Assembly: GCA_033239525.1 (NCBI GenBank)
Contig: BSYO01000002.1
Location: 30,114,068-30,178,067 of the forward strand
Direction of reading: 5' to 3'
Source of the DNA: Nepenthes gracilis
Taxonomy: Eukaryota > Streptophyta > Magnoliopsida > Caryophyllales > Nepenthaceae
DNA length: 64,000 nucleotides
A model generated the notes under the pieces. It made no database searches. It had not been told where the DNA came from and worked only from the letters and a program-made list of their open reading frames with translations. Shown piece by piece: positions 24,105 to 34,750 of this stretch. The translations under genes were made by a program, and so were the position numbers. Each line of letters starts with the position of its first letter. Position 1 is the first letter of the stretch.

Positions 24105-24310
24105 TATTTTCCACTATAATATTATTGTGAGTTAAAAAATGATACTTCCAAGGAAGGCAACAAATTCAATCTAAATTTTATGTTAATGTGACAGAATATA
24201 AAAGAGTAATATTTTCATTTTGAGATGTTGTAGCGCTCGTATGAAATACGGCTTGTTTTGTTTTGGACATAAGGTGCCCTTTTAATAAACCACCTTGGTC
24301 TATATGATTT

Positions 24311-25085
24311 TGATGGGTACTAATATCCAAAGTCCACTTAAGATCCTTTCTTCCGAAGTTGGGCTCTAATACTAAAGAGATCCAATGGGCCCAAGAGACC
24401 CAGGAGGTCCAGGTGCCAGAACCAGCCCAAATAGTATGATAGATTTAAAGTCCACTCAAACCTATGGATTCAAGACAAGTCTCGGACACCACTCTACTTG
24501 CAAAATCGGCATGCCAGAGGTTTGGTAGCTGATCCTATTAGGCTATAAGAGGAATGATGACTAGCAGAGTAAGCACCCCTATAGAAGTGACATCACACCA
24601 AACTCGCATGTACGCAACGTTTCTGATACAACAAAATTGATTGGCAGAATTTGTGATAGGATCCCTGCACACGCCGGTGTCACGTGATAGCTCCATGTAG
24701 AGGATTTTCACTATTATATAAACATTTACTTTACACCTATCAAAGGATCAAAAATTTAAGACTCTAAACTCTTGTGAGAGCATACTAAGAGAGAAAAAGC
24801 AAAAAGCCATTTTATACTATAGAGAGAGAAAATAAGGGCTTGTGTTGTAAGAATGACTCACTTCAGTGCCCGTACATTTAGTTCCCAGCCTCATGTACTT
24901 GAGCTATCAGATAATGAAAGCAATTCTCGGACCAAAATCCTGTGATTTTTCCTCCTTGGTTAAGAAAAGATTTTTCACGTAAAAATGCCACATGTCATTC
25001 TCTCTCTCTTTCTTTTTTGCACACATACTGTGTGGTGTTGCTGTCAGATCCATGTCCCTATTAGAATAAAGATCCGAGGACGAAA
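24311..25085 (+). repeat. Tat-like 5' LTR
   Basis: 775 bp starting TGATGGGTACTAATATCC. Contains TGACATCA (24588-24595), CACGTG (24681-24686) and TATATAAA (24715-24722). It is very similar to the unit 1 LTR and less so to the 3' LTR. Confidence 0.85.
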
Positions 25086-25151
25086 TATTTGGCACCGTCT
25101 GTGAAAAATATTATGAAAGGTCAACCCAAACACGTCTTCAACAAGTAAAAA

Positions 25152-26690
25152 ATGGTGAACACGAGAGGACAGGCCAGCGCTCTCATCAAAGAAGGGTGCT
25201 TGAGCAACAATGGCCCTGCACCCTATGTTAGCGTGAAGGATTATCCTAATCCTTATGTGCGGACGCTGGCGCTGAAAATGGACAATATGTCCAAGGCCTT
25301 CTAGGGCCTTTGTTCAAAGATGGACGCGCGGCTGAAGGAGGCGCCATCCAAGGCCTCTGAAACTATGACGTTCCAAAAGTGGGAAAAAGGGAAGAAACAC
25401 CCCAACAAATAAGCCGCTCAGCATAAGGCCCCTCAGACGTAGGTTGCCTTGAGTAGCAGAGCCCCATCGCATCTTCAAGGGCATTTAGGCCCTCGGATAT
25501 AGGTGGAAAGCCCGGAGGGGCGAAATTCTTGCTGTGTCCGCGATGACCAGGAGCGCACCATTTAGGACGCAGCTCCCTTCGAAGAAGTCCCTCCGAGGAT
25601 TAGGAGTCGTCCGAGGCAACAAGTTGCGCAAGACCCTTACGAGTTGAGGACTAACCTCAATGAGAAAAAGATAACGGCATCGCCTCAGTTGGAGGAAAAG
25701 CTCAAGAAGATATTTCGCCGAGTCTTTCGTGACGCTGAGGGAGGAGCTGCTAACCTCTGCAAATCTCCGTTCACAATGGAGATTAGGACGAGGCCGCTTC
25801 CCCCAAAGTTCAAAATGCAAAATCTCGACGCTTACAATGGAGGTGCGGATCCAATGGATCACTTGCATCACTTCCGTGAGCATCTGAGCCTTCATGGCTT
25901 AGATGAGACATTGATGTGCTAGTACTTCCCCTTGATGCTCAAGAGAGATGCGATGATCTAATTCTATGGGATGCCTGTGGACTCTATCTGCTCATTTAAC
26001 AAGTTGGCAAAAGCCTTCCTCTCCCAATTTGCTTTTTGTCGGAGAATCGAAAAGCAACCATGGCACCTTACTCACGTGAAGTAAGGGGCCAGGGAGAGCT
26101 TGAAGAGTTTTCTGTCCTGCTTCATATCCAAGTCCAGGTAGGTCCCGAAATTAACGGATGGAGTCAAGTTGACCGCTTTCCTGTTCACACTAGAGGGAGG
26201 TAGCTTCTTCAAGCACCTCATGCACAGGGGTCCGAGACATTCAAGGAGGCCGAGAGCATAGTAAGAGCTTATATTACGACCGAGGAAGCAAATGATGCGA
26301 AAAGGCCTGTCCAGGTGGAGAGCCTCCCTCCGAGGACAGTGGATGGAAAAAGAAGGCACGAAGACTGATAAGACTTTTGGACGCCCTGGAAGCACCAGAA
26401 GTCAGAGCAGAACATCCACAGAGAGTACAAGCCCATCAACCTTACTTCATTAAATGACTCACGTACCAACATCCTGGTACATATTCGAGATGAAAAGTTT
26501 TTGAAGTGGCCGAAGGCGTTGAAGAACCCAGAAGATGGTGACCTATCTAAATATTGTCACTATCGTCGTTGCAGAGGCTATGGTACCAAGGACTGCAGGA
26601 TATTATAGATAGAAATTGAGAAGTTAATCAAGAGATGTCATCTTAACCGCTTCCTGCAAAGCCCCGGATAATTGTCTGGAATAGTAGAAG
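25152..26690 (+). pseudogene. Tat-like gag (unit 2), with stops
   Basis: Reading from the ATG at 25152 (MVNTRGQASALIKEG), the gag core spans about 25788-26060 (MEIRTRPLPPKFKMQN, DPMDHLHHFREHLSLHG, LAKAFLSQF). The zinc-knuckle region is at 26551-26601 (YCHYRRCRGYGTKDC), where the usual GH is GY. Some stops are new relative to unit 1: CAA at 21969 is TAA at 25410, and CAG at 22479 is TAG at 25920. Both are C-to-T changes. The protein would package element RNA if intact. Confidence 0.8.
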
Positions 26691-27334
26691 TAAGAAAGGC
26701 TGATCAGTCAAGGAGTAGAGTGGCCACGGGGGTGGTGAATATGATATCCACCCGCCCGGTCAGAGGAGGTGCTCGGGAGGATCCAGAGGCGAAGAATAAG
26801 AAACTTAGGGTAGAATTTAGGGATAAGGTTATTAGTTTTTGTAATGAAGATATGGCCCATGTAATATCCTCACATTCTGACCCCTTGATTGTAATAGTTT
26901 TCATTTTTGATGGTAGCTTAGACTATCAGATGAAACGAGTATTAATTGATAATGAAAGTTCACGTAATATTCTCTATCTCAATACTTTTTTTAAATTAGG
27001 GCTCAAAAGAAGCTAGATAACTGTAACTGAAGGACCCCTCTATGGGTTGGACAACAAGTCAGTGCCAGTGTACGGAATCATCCATCTTGAGGTCACATTA
27101 GGGACCTATTCGAGGATATCGTCAAGGACCCTTTCCTTCCTGGTAGTAGACTTGCCATCGGTCGATAACACAATCCTTGGGCGCCCTTGCCTGACGGCAT
27201 TTGGAGTTGTGACCTTAATCCCACATTTAAAGATGAAGTTTCCAGCGCCATATGGGATTAGAAAGATCCTCGGAGACCAAGCTGCCGAACAGACGTGCTA
27301 TCTTTCCCAGATCACCCGGACACCTCTTCCTTAG
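26672..27334 (+). pseudogene. Tat-like aspartic protease domain
   Basis: Frames 26672-27016 and 27047-27334 are in the same phase, separated by a single stop at 27014-27016. The active-site region reads KRVLIDNESSRNILYLNTFF where the family has V-(D)-x-G-S-S; the Gly is Glu here. The C-terminal part, NTILGRPCLTAFGVVTLIPH then LKMKFPAPYG, is strongly typical of Tat-lineage proteases. The enzyme would cleave the gag-pol polyprotein. The Gly-to-Glu change next to the catalytic Asp and the stop make activity unlikely. Confidence 0.8.
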
Positions 27335-27559
27335 CTCATGGAAGATTTGGACTTTCGTGATAAGACGACATTGCTACAAGCCGAATCCAGAGAAGCCATC
27401 GGTCGAATCCTTCTGGATCCTAGAAATCCAGAAAAGGCTATCTAGATAGGAAGTTCTCTTCCTCAAGCCTTCTAAAACCAACTTATCAGCTTCCTGCGGA
27501 GGAAATCAGACGTCTTTGCTTAGACTCCAAGTGACATGTCAGGGATATCGACTAGAGTA

Positions 27560-28771
27560 ATGATCTATAAATTGAGCATAGATCCTAGTCATAAGGCCGT
27601 TATGCAGAAGAGGAGGAACTAAACAGTGGAAAAACTGGTGGCAATTCGGGAGGAGGTAAAGAAACTTCTGGACGCAGGATTCATAAGGGATGTGTACTAC
27701 CCTGACTGGTTATCCAACATTGTGATGGTCAAAAAGAATAACGAAAAGTGGAGGATGTACGTAGACTTTATGGATGTCAATAAAACGTGCCCAAAAGACA
27801 GCTTCCCACTCCAAAGGATTGATTCACTTGTAGATTTGATGTTTGGCCACGAGTTTTTAAGTTTCATAGATGCGTACTTGAGCTACAATCAAATGAGGAT
27901 GAGTTCCGAAGATAATAAGCACACATCATTCATGACGGACCAAGGAATATACTGTTACAAAGTAATATCATTTGGACTTAAGAATGCTAGTGCTACTTAT
28001 CAGAGACTCGTGAATAAGATGTTTGAGGCCTAGATCGGAATGAATGTGAAAGTCTATATGGACGACATGCTCATCAAAAGCAAAATAATCGACCACCACT
28101 TCCAAGATCTGGATGAGACCTTCAACGTTCTAAGAATGTACCAGATGAAACCCAATCCAACCAAGTGTACATTCGGAGTAACATCTGAAAAATTATTGGG
28201 CTGCATTGTTTCGCACCGAGGAATTGAAGTAAATTTAGAAAAAATCAAGGCCAACCTTGACATGAAATTCCCTCGGGCTGTGAAAGAAATCTAGAAGCTC
28301 ACTGGAAGGTTAGCAGCGTTGTCACACTTCCTGGTCAAGTTGGTTGAGAAGTACTTGTTGTTCTTTAAAACCATGAGAGGGACAAAGGCTAACGGTTTTC
28401 AATGGATGACAGACTGTAAAGAAGCCTTTCGAGGACTTAAGGGGTACCTATTAAACCTATATCTATTGATTTCTCCTCAAATAGGTAAGGAGTTGTACTT
28501 GTACCTTTCGATTTTAGACAAAGCCTTAAGCTCAGTTTTGGTTAGTCAGCAGAATGACAAGCAGCAGCCCGTGTACTATATCAGCAAAATCTTGGCTGAC
28601 ACTGAGATAAGGTATTTCGACGCAGAAACGATGGCTTTGGCACTCGTGTATTCCGCTCGAAAATTGAGACCATACTTCCGGACACAAAGTAGTCTTTTTG
28701 ACCAACCCGCCCTTAAGAGCGATTTTGCAAAAGTCAGAAACGTCGGGACGGTTGGTCAAGTAGGCCATTGA
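27560..28771 (+). pseudogene. Tat-like reverse transcriptase and first RNase H
   Basis: The frame 27626-28033 carries RT motifs (AGFIRDVYYPDWLSNIVMVK, KWRMYVDFMDVNKTCPKDSFP, then SFIDAYLSYNQM and ASATYQRLVNKMF). After a stop at 28031-28033, the catalytic YMDDM is encoded at 28055-28069 (28040-28294 frame), with HFQDLDETFNVLRMYQMKPN and LLGCIVSHRGIEVN. After one more stop (28292-28294), the RNase H segment (28319-28771) includes QQPVYYISKILADTEIRYF. Only a few stops interrupt about 1.2 kb in constant phase, so this is the best-preserved domain of the element. It converts element RNA to DNA in the particle. Confidence 0.88.
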
Positions 28772-28899
28772 GTTGGGTGAATTTGACATAGAGTTCTATT
28801 CGAGACCTGCCCTAAAGGTCAAGGCCTAGTGAGACTTTATTCTTGAAACCACGATAGCAACTCAGGACTCCTTGGACACTTATGATGTCGAGGAATTAC

Positions 28900-29260
28900 A
28901 CAACCTAGCGACCTGGACTCTGCATGTGGATGGCTGATCAATGAAGGATGGTTGTGGAGTTGGTGCTGTGTTAAGGATGCTTGAAGGATTAGAGATTAAG
29001 TATTTGATGGTCCTCGAATTCTCAGTGACCAACAACGCCGCAGAGTACAAGGCCCTACTTGTTGAACTGCGGTTAGTAAAGGAGTGCTCTGCCAAGAACT
29101 TGATTGCCTACAGCAACTCCGAGCTGATTGTCAATCAAGTATGTGAAAACTTTGAAGCCAATAGCCCACAACTATCCAAGTACCTCTCAAAGGTCTGATA
29201 GCTCATGTCAGCCTTTGAGAAGGTAGATATATTTCACATGTCGCAGGAAGAAAACGTAAG
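28900..29260 (+). pseudogene. Second (archaeal-type) RNase H domain of the Tat-like element
   Basis: The segment reads TLHVDG, a stop, then SMKDGCGVGAVLRMLEG, EFSVTNNAAEYKALLVELRL and LIAYSNSELIVNQVCENFEA. The Asp in HVDG, the Glu in AAEYKALL and the Asn in YSNSELIV (normally YSDSQLVV) occupy the catalytic positions, so one acidic residue is lost. A second RNase H after the RT-linked RNase H defines the Tat lineage within plant gypsy elements. Confidence 0.82.
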
Positions 29261-29389
29261 GGCCAACCAACTTGTAAAAGCGGCAACCTTGGGAAACCCA
29301 TAGTAATATGCCCGAGGAATGCGTGAGGTTCTCAACCCACCCAGTGTTGAAGATTTCGAGATAGAAGCAATGTAGATATCCGAGGCTAA

Positions 29390-30620
29390 TAATTGGATGA
29401 CCCTCTACCTAATGTACTTGTTTGATGGGACACTGCCTGAGGACGCAGAAGAAGTCAAGAAGGTGAAAAAAATGGCAGGGTGGTATACTATTATGGACGG
29501 CTGACTGTATTGCCGAGGATTCTCTACCCCCTACTTGAGGTGCCTCACCCCAAAAGAGGCTATTTATGCCATTAGAGAGGTGTACCTCGGGATTTGTGAA
29601 TCCCATATTAGGGGCAATAACCTTACATTCAAGTTGATGAGGTAAAGGTACTACTGACCAACTATGAAGTATGACGCCATGGATTTCGTACGGAAATGTG
29701 AGAATTGTCAAGTCCATGGCAACCTTTCCCACCAGCCACATACGAAACTCAGAGCTCTACAATCACCTTGACTCTTCGCGTAATGGGGGCTGGACATATT
29801 TGGGCCTAATAGAATCCGAACAAAGGAAGTTCTTAATCGTCAGAATTAACTATTTCACGAAGTGGGTTAAGGCCATGCCATTGGCTCGCATTACCGATCG
29901 GAACGTGACAAACTTCATTCAACAGAGTATTGTGTGTAGGTTCGGGATCTCAAAATGCATTGTGACAGATAATGGGACCCAATTCTCTGAAAAAAGGTTC
30001 ACAAAGTATTACACTAACCTAAAGATAAGGTTGTCGTATACATGAGTCGCGTACCCTCAATGTAATGATCAGGTGGAGGTCACGAACCACACAATGTTAG
30101 ATGGACTAAAAGCGAAGCTGGAGCAATTCGGGGGCTCGTGGATCGAAAAGCTGCAATCAGTGCTATGGTCTTACATGATAACTCTAAGGGAGCTAATGTG
30201 AGAAACTCCTTTCAGCCTATGTTACGGGGTCGAGGCGGTCATCCCAATGAAAGTTGGGCTGCCAAGCCGCGTGGAAAGCTTCAATCTACTCAATAATGTA
30301 TAGAGATTCCATGAGAACTTTGACATTCTTGAAGAAATCCGAGACACAGCAAGGCTGTGGACTGCGGCTTTCCAGTAAAGGGTCGCCTGATATTACAATA
30401 AGAAGGTGAAAGTATGCCAGTTCAAGGTAGGGGACTTAGTGTTGAGGAGTATTGAGACCACCGAAAAAAATACTAGCCGGAATAAGCTCTCCTCGAATTG
30501 GATGAGGCCGTTCTTAGTCTCGACCATCCTACGAAATGGAGCATACAAGTTATATACCTAGGAGGGAAGGCTTGTCTTGCAAATATAGAACGCTGCTCAC
30601 CTCAAGAAATATTATCAATA
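29390..30620 (+). pseudogene. Tat-like integrase, broken
   Basis: The zinc-binding segment ends CENCQVHGN near 29700-29720. The catalytic core has WGLDIFGP (Asp codon 29793-29795) and, in a shifted frame, YFTKWVKAMPLA. IVTDNGTQFSEKRF follows (Asp codon 29968-29970), then YPQCNDQVEVTNHTM (Glu codon 30076-30078). The D, D and E residues are thus still encoded but in different frames. The C-terminal part has FKVGDLVLRSIETTEKN and ends LKKYYQ with a stop at about 30620. The frameshift lies near 29750-29800. The enzyme would join element DNA to the host chromosome. Confidence 0.82.
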
Positions 30621-30820
30621 AGCATGTAAAACACACATGTATATTATTTGCATTACGTACTTGTACCATGTTTCATTAATAAAGTGATAGTTTTCGTTTA
30701 ATTATCATTTTGCATTCCACTGAGTGATCACACACCATCTCATAATATAACAAGGCCTAGGCTATCCCTATGTCAAATGGATAGGATTCCTTTCACTTAC
30801 TCTAAAACTTGGCTATGCCT

Positions 30821-31055
30821 GGGCTGCCCAAGAGGTCATACAAAAAACTCGAGTATGTCTAAGCTGCCCAAGAGGTCGGACTAAAACTCAAAAATATACC
30901 GAGCGGCCCAAGAGGCCGTATTAAAACTCAGCCAAGGACGAGCGGCCCCAGAGGTCGGACCTAAAATTTTGATGCCAAGCAACCCTCAAGAGGTTGAACT
31001 AAAATTTATGGGGTTTGGAAATAACAAGTGTATAAAGACCCAAGAGGTCGCACCT
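30821..31055 (+). repeat. Six-copy tandem array of about 40 bp in the 3' region of the Tat-like element
   Basis: The core GCCCAAGAGGTCGGACTAAAACT and variants recur at about 30825, 30865, 30905, 30945, 30983 and 31037. The first four are exactly 40 bp apart. Tandem arrays in the 3' untranslated region are a known property of some Tat-lineage elements. The array is non-coding. Confidence 0.85.
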
Positions 31056-31163
31056 TCAGTCAACAATGGTTGAAGGGTTAGGACGTTTTGTTCAAAAAGA
31101 ACGAGATTTCCTAAGAGTCTAAGTCTAAGAAAGAACCACAAAGACAAACAAGGTGTGTGTATA

Positions 31164-31171
31164 ACAGTATC

Positions 31172-31238
<67 letters not shown>
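31164..31238. repeat. TA microsatellite
   Basis: About 35 uninterrupted TA units between the pol end and the antisense ORF. Confidence 0.95.
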
Positions 31239-31240
<2 letters not shown>

Positions 31241-31329
31241 GTGTGTATAACATGACGCGTTAAGGACTTGAGGTTCTGGTTGCTCCCGAGGATCCGACCT
31301 TTGTGAACTCAGCTGCTTGAACGGCCCCG

Positions 31330-33393
31330 CTTCAGGAAATACCAAAAGACCTCCAACGGTCTGGGAGACCGATCAGGTCATCCTTACATTGAGTGCTGGA
31401 GTTCCTCGGGTCAAAGAGAGCGATTGGAAACTTAAGAACCAAAAGCTTCATAACCCGATGGCACATATTAATGGTGTCCCAGTACTTGCGCTCGAGAGTA
31501 GGTGCGATGTCTTCAAGCTTCAATGAAGTCTTGAGTTCCTATTTCAACAAGAGATTCCTCCCTCGAAGGACAATATCCAACCTCTCTTGCTCCTTCAGCT
31601 GGCCCTCTATGGTGAAAATGTGGCTCTCGACTTCGGCAAGTTCGAGCTCTAAACTTTGGACGCGTTCCCCCAAGGATCTGGAAGCCTCCAGCTCTGCGTA
31701 AGCCTAGGCAGCCTCACTGATGATCATGCTAAGGCCGCCGGCCATGTCCTGAAGCTGTAAAGGCAAAACAAGTTAGTAAAGCATGAAGAAAAGAGGATAA
31801 AGCTAGGATGAGGATTAAGGAGTACCTTAGTCACAAAAGAACTCCTAGAAAGCTCTCCCCTCTGGGGGTTTCAGGCTCCTCAGGTCCTTTGGCTGCGGCC
31901 CCCTACACTGCAGAAATTTCGGCCCTGGTCTTGGGCGTAGAGGCAGCTTCTTCATGATCCTCGGCCCTAGCTTCTGTTCTAGCAACGAATGAAGCCCCTA
32001 CACCGTCCTCGACCATAGGTTCCTCAGAGGTCACGGGCGGCGTCATCACTGGACTATAAATTTAGATTGCAAGGCATGGGTGCTCAGTAGTCTCTATGGC
32101 AGGTAGCTTCGTGGCATGACACTCCTCGGCCTTAGCAGCATCAGCAATAATCGTCGTAGTTGTCGTCATCGCTGCTTCGTTAGCCTGAGCCGTCTCAGCC
32201 TCCCTCAAAGCCTGTCCCTCAATAGTGTCCTCGGGTGGATTGCCAATCCAATCCAAGGCCTCACCAGTAAATTCAAAAGGAATGTCAAACATTGACTCAT
32301 CAGGAGAAGGCTGGGCAATGGGTGGCCCCACGGGCTGGCCCACGGGCTCAGAAGGATGCCTGGAAGACTCAGTAGGGATTGAAGGTCCGACACCTACAGC
32401 TTCTCGGACGGAGGCCGCCTACGAAGGTCTCGACCACCGGGAGAGAGGCGCTATCACAGTGTTATTGTCATTAGACGAGGAGTACTCAATGATGGCCACT
32501 AGACTTTTCGAAATCTCAGTCCGGCGACTCTTCCTTGGATGCTCTGTCAACTCCTCGATCCTCAGAGGCCTCTCCACCTCCACCTTCTTCTTCTTCTCGC
32601 AGTAGCAGCGATACTAGAGTCCTTGGCCTGAGACCCCCACTTGGCTTTCTCCAAGTTCTTGGGTCTCAATCAGATGTTCTTTTCTCATTAAAAGTGCCAA
32701 GTTCAGCCATTACCAAATCTATGACCTTCTTGGCAGCCTCCATCTCCTCTTTAGAGGCGTCCGAGCAGTGCTAGTCAACCACGCTTTCCCAAATGTTGTC
32801 AACGGCCCAGTTCTCTCGGATTGACAAGAAGAAAAACTTATCTTTCCACCTCTTGGCGGAATTGGAGTTTCTAACACTCATAATTGCAAACTTAGGATGT
32901 GGAGTCATGATGATCCAGTTCAAATTATGGATAAAACAAAACATTAGCTTCATCATGGCAAGCTCAAGCACTTTGTTATGGCAACAAGCGAAAACGTAAA
33001 GAGAAATAAGGTACCTAATGGCGTTAGGTTACAGCCTTGCGAATGGTACCTTGAGTGCCCTCATAGTGACGTACAGCTTCATGGGGATAGGGAAACGAAG
33101 CCTACCTTTGATGTGAACTTCGTACACAGTGATGAACCCATCAGGTGGCTGCATGCCCTATCATTGGGCTCAGAAACCACAGTCGCCATCGAGTTCGGGA
33201 TGATATACTTAGTACGGATGGTGTCGAGACTGGCCAGAGACAAAAAAGACGTGATTTCTTTAACTCCAGGAGCCACAAAAATTGGAGAAGGAGCACAAAA
33301 GAAATAGGAGGAAGGATGCTTGAGAGAATGGCAGCCAAAGATTTGAGAGAAAGCTTTAGGGTTGCATGGTGAAAAAATGAAGGCCGGAAACAT
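31330..33393 (-). pseudogene. Antisense extra ORF of the Tat-like element (Transposase_28-type), broken
   Basis: On the minus strand the protein runs from about 33393 (ITSFLSLASLDTIRTKYIIP, NSMATVVSEPNDRACS). A 1-bp frameshift near 33148 precedes PPDGFITVYEVHIKGRLRFP and LKLYVTMRALKVPFARL-type sequence (observed PMKLYVTMRALKVPFARL), followed by a frame to 32771 (KFFFLSIRENWAVDNIWESV). A proline/acidic middle (32343-32062, PSPDESMFDIPFEFTGEALD) comes next. The C-terminal coiled coil is at 31700-31480 (LGERVQSLEL, AEVESHIFTIEGQLKEQERL). It matches the plus-strand remnant at 589-2216. Its position between pol and the 3' LTR, in opposite sense, fits the antisense ORFs known in Tat-type elements. 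Its role is unknown; it could be transcribed from the 3' LTR side. Confidence 0.72.
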
Positions 33394-33972
33394 ATTTGAA
33401 AATGGCTGAAAGGCGCTCCTATCATTACCCTTGCCACGCGTTAATCACCCGTACGCTGTTAGAGATAGTGGGTTTTGTGTTTCCAAGACGATGTCAATCT
33501 CATTAATCATGCATTTAATGCGCTTTAATGGCAAAAATGGAGGCACAAGACAAGTTCTCGGACTCTGGGAAAATTCTTGGACACTAATGCTCTTTAGTGT
33601 ACTCAGATGTGCCTTTGTAAAGGCCAATATTATTTGAGGACATCTTTGGATCTCAAGGAAATATGCGAAAACGACGATCATTTATGAATGCCCAGTAGTG
33701 CCTAAAATCCAAAAAGTCCTCGAATATCCTGGCCATGTCGTAAACCCAGAATTTTCCCAGACGTTTTAGGCAAAGTGCTAGCTTCAGCGACCTCTCGAAC
33801 GTTTTGGTCACGTGTCCCTAGGCTTTTGGTTCCAACAATTACCGTGGACATTTGCAAGAAGTAAAGGCGCAAGCGGATTTCCTATGGAGAGAACCTTCAC
33901 GTAAGACTCATTCGCGACCGCTGGACATGCCAAGAGGTCAAGGTATTTAGATTTATTGACATGAGGGATTAG

Positions 33973-34750
33973 TAAAGGGTATCGATATCCAAGGTCTACT
34001 TTAAGATCCACTCCCTCAGAGTTAGGCCCTAATGCCAAAGAGACCCAGTGGGCCCAAGAGGCTCAGGAGATCCAGGCACCAGAACCAACCCAAATGGTAT
34101 AATAGATTTAAAGTCCACTCAAGCCCGTGGACTCAAGACAGGTCTTAGACGCCACTCTGTCTACAAAATTGACGTGCCAGAGGTTTGGTGGCTGACTCTG
34201 TTAGGTTATAAGAGGAACAATGGCCAGCAGAGCACGCGTCCCTACGGAAGTGACGTCACACCAGACCCGCATGTATGCAACGTTTCTAATACAACAAAAT
34301 GGATTAACAAAGTTAGTGGTAGGATCCCTTGCATACGCCAGTATCACGTGGTAGTTTCATGTAGAGAATTTTTACTACTATATAAACATTCACTTTACAT
34401 TTACCAAAGGATTGAAAATTCAAAATTCTGAACTCTTTTGAGAGCATACTAAGAGAGAGAAAGGAAAAAGCCATTATGTACTATAAAGAGAGAAAGCGAG
34501 CGCCTGTGTTGTAAGAGTGACTCACTTGAATTCTCGTGCACTTAGTCCCTAGCTTCCTATACTTGAGCTATCAGATAGTGAAAGTAGTTTTCGGACCAAA
34601 ATTCCGTGGTTTTTCCTTCTCAATTAAGAAAAAATTTTCTACGTAAAAATGCCACGTGTTATTCTCTTTTTCTCTCTTTCTTTTTTGCACATATACCATT
34701 TGGTATTGTTGTCGGATCATTGTCCCCATCAAAGTAAGGATCCGAGGACA
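33973..34750 (+). repeat. Tat-like 3' LTR
   Basis: 778 bp ending GAGGACA. It has TGACGTCA intact (34251-34258), CACGTG (34345-34350) and TATATAAA (34379-34386). Just upstream is a purine-rich ATGAGGGATTAG (33961-33972), a plausible polypurine tract remnant. Confidence 0.85.

Larger units (their letters stand above)
23697..26834 (+). repeat. Tandem duplication, unit 2
   Basis: The second copy of the block at 20232-23392. It begins with the same copia LTR tail (about 23697-23872), then the AT-rich spacer with a shorter TTA run (24068-24104), the LTR and gag. Unlike unit 1 it continues uninterrupted into protease and pol. Confidence 0.85.
24311..34750 (+). mobile_element. Tat/Ogre-like Ty3/gypsy retrotransposon with antisense extra ORF, defective
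   Basis: LTRs at 24311-25085 and 33973-34750 bound about 8.9 kb of internal sequence. The order is primer-binding site, gag, protease, RT, RNase H, second RNase H, integrase, a 3' region with a 40-bp tandem array and TA run, then an antisense Transposase_28-type ORF. A second RNase H domain between RT/RNase H and integrase is a hallmark of the Tat lineage, and extra ORFs (some antisense) are known in it. No clean target duplication was fixed. GATTT precedes the 5' LTR (24306-24310) and occurs five bases beyond the 3' LTR (34756-34760). Stops and frameshifts affect every domain. Confidence 0.85.

Noticed and set aside
30821..31055. CRISPR-like spaced repeats
   Set aside because: The repeats are direct 40-bp tandem units with decaying sequence and no unique spacers, in a plant retroelement.
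20232..34750. Interpretation as two complete neighbouring gypsy elements
   Set aside because: Unit 1 has no pol and no 3' LTR of its own, and the copia LTR tail is duplicated together with it, so a segmental duplication explains the layout better.
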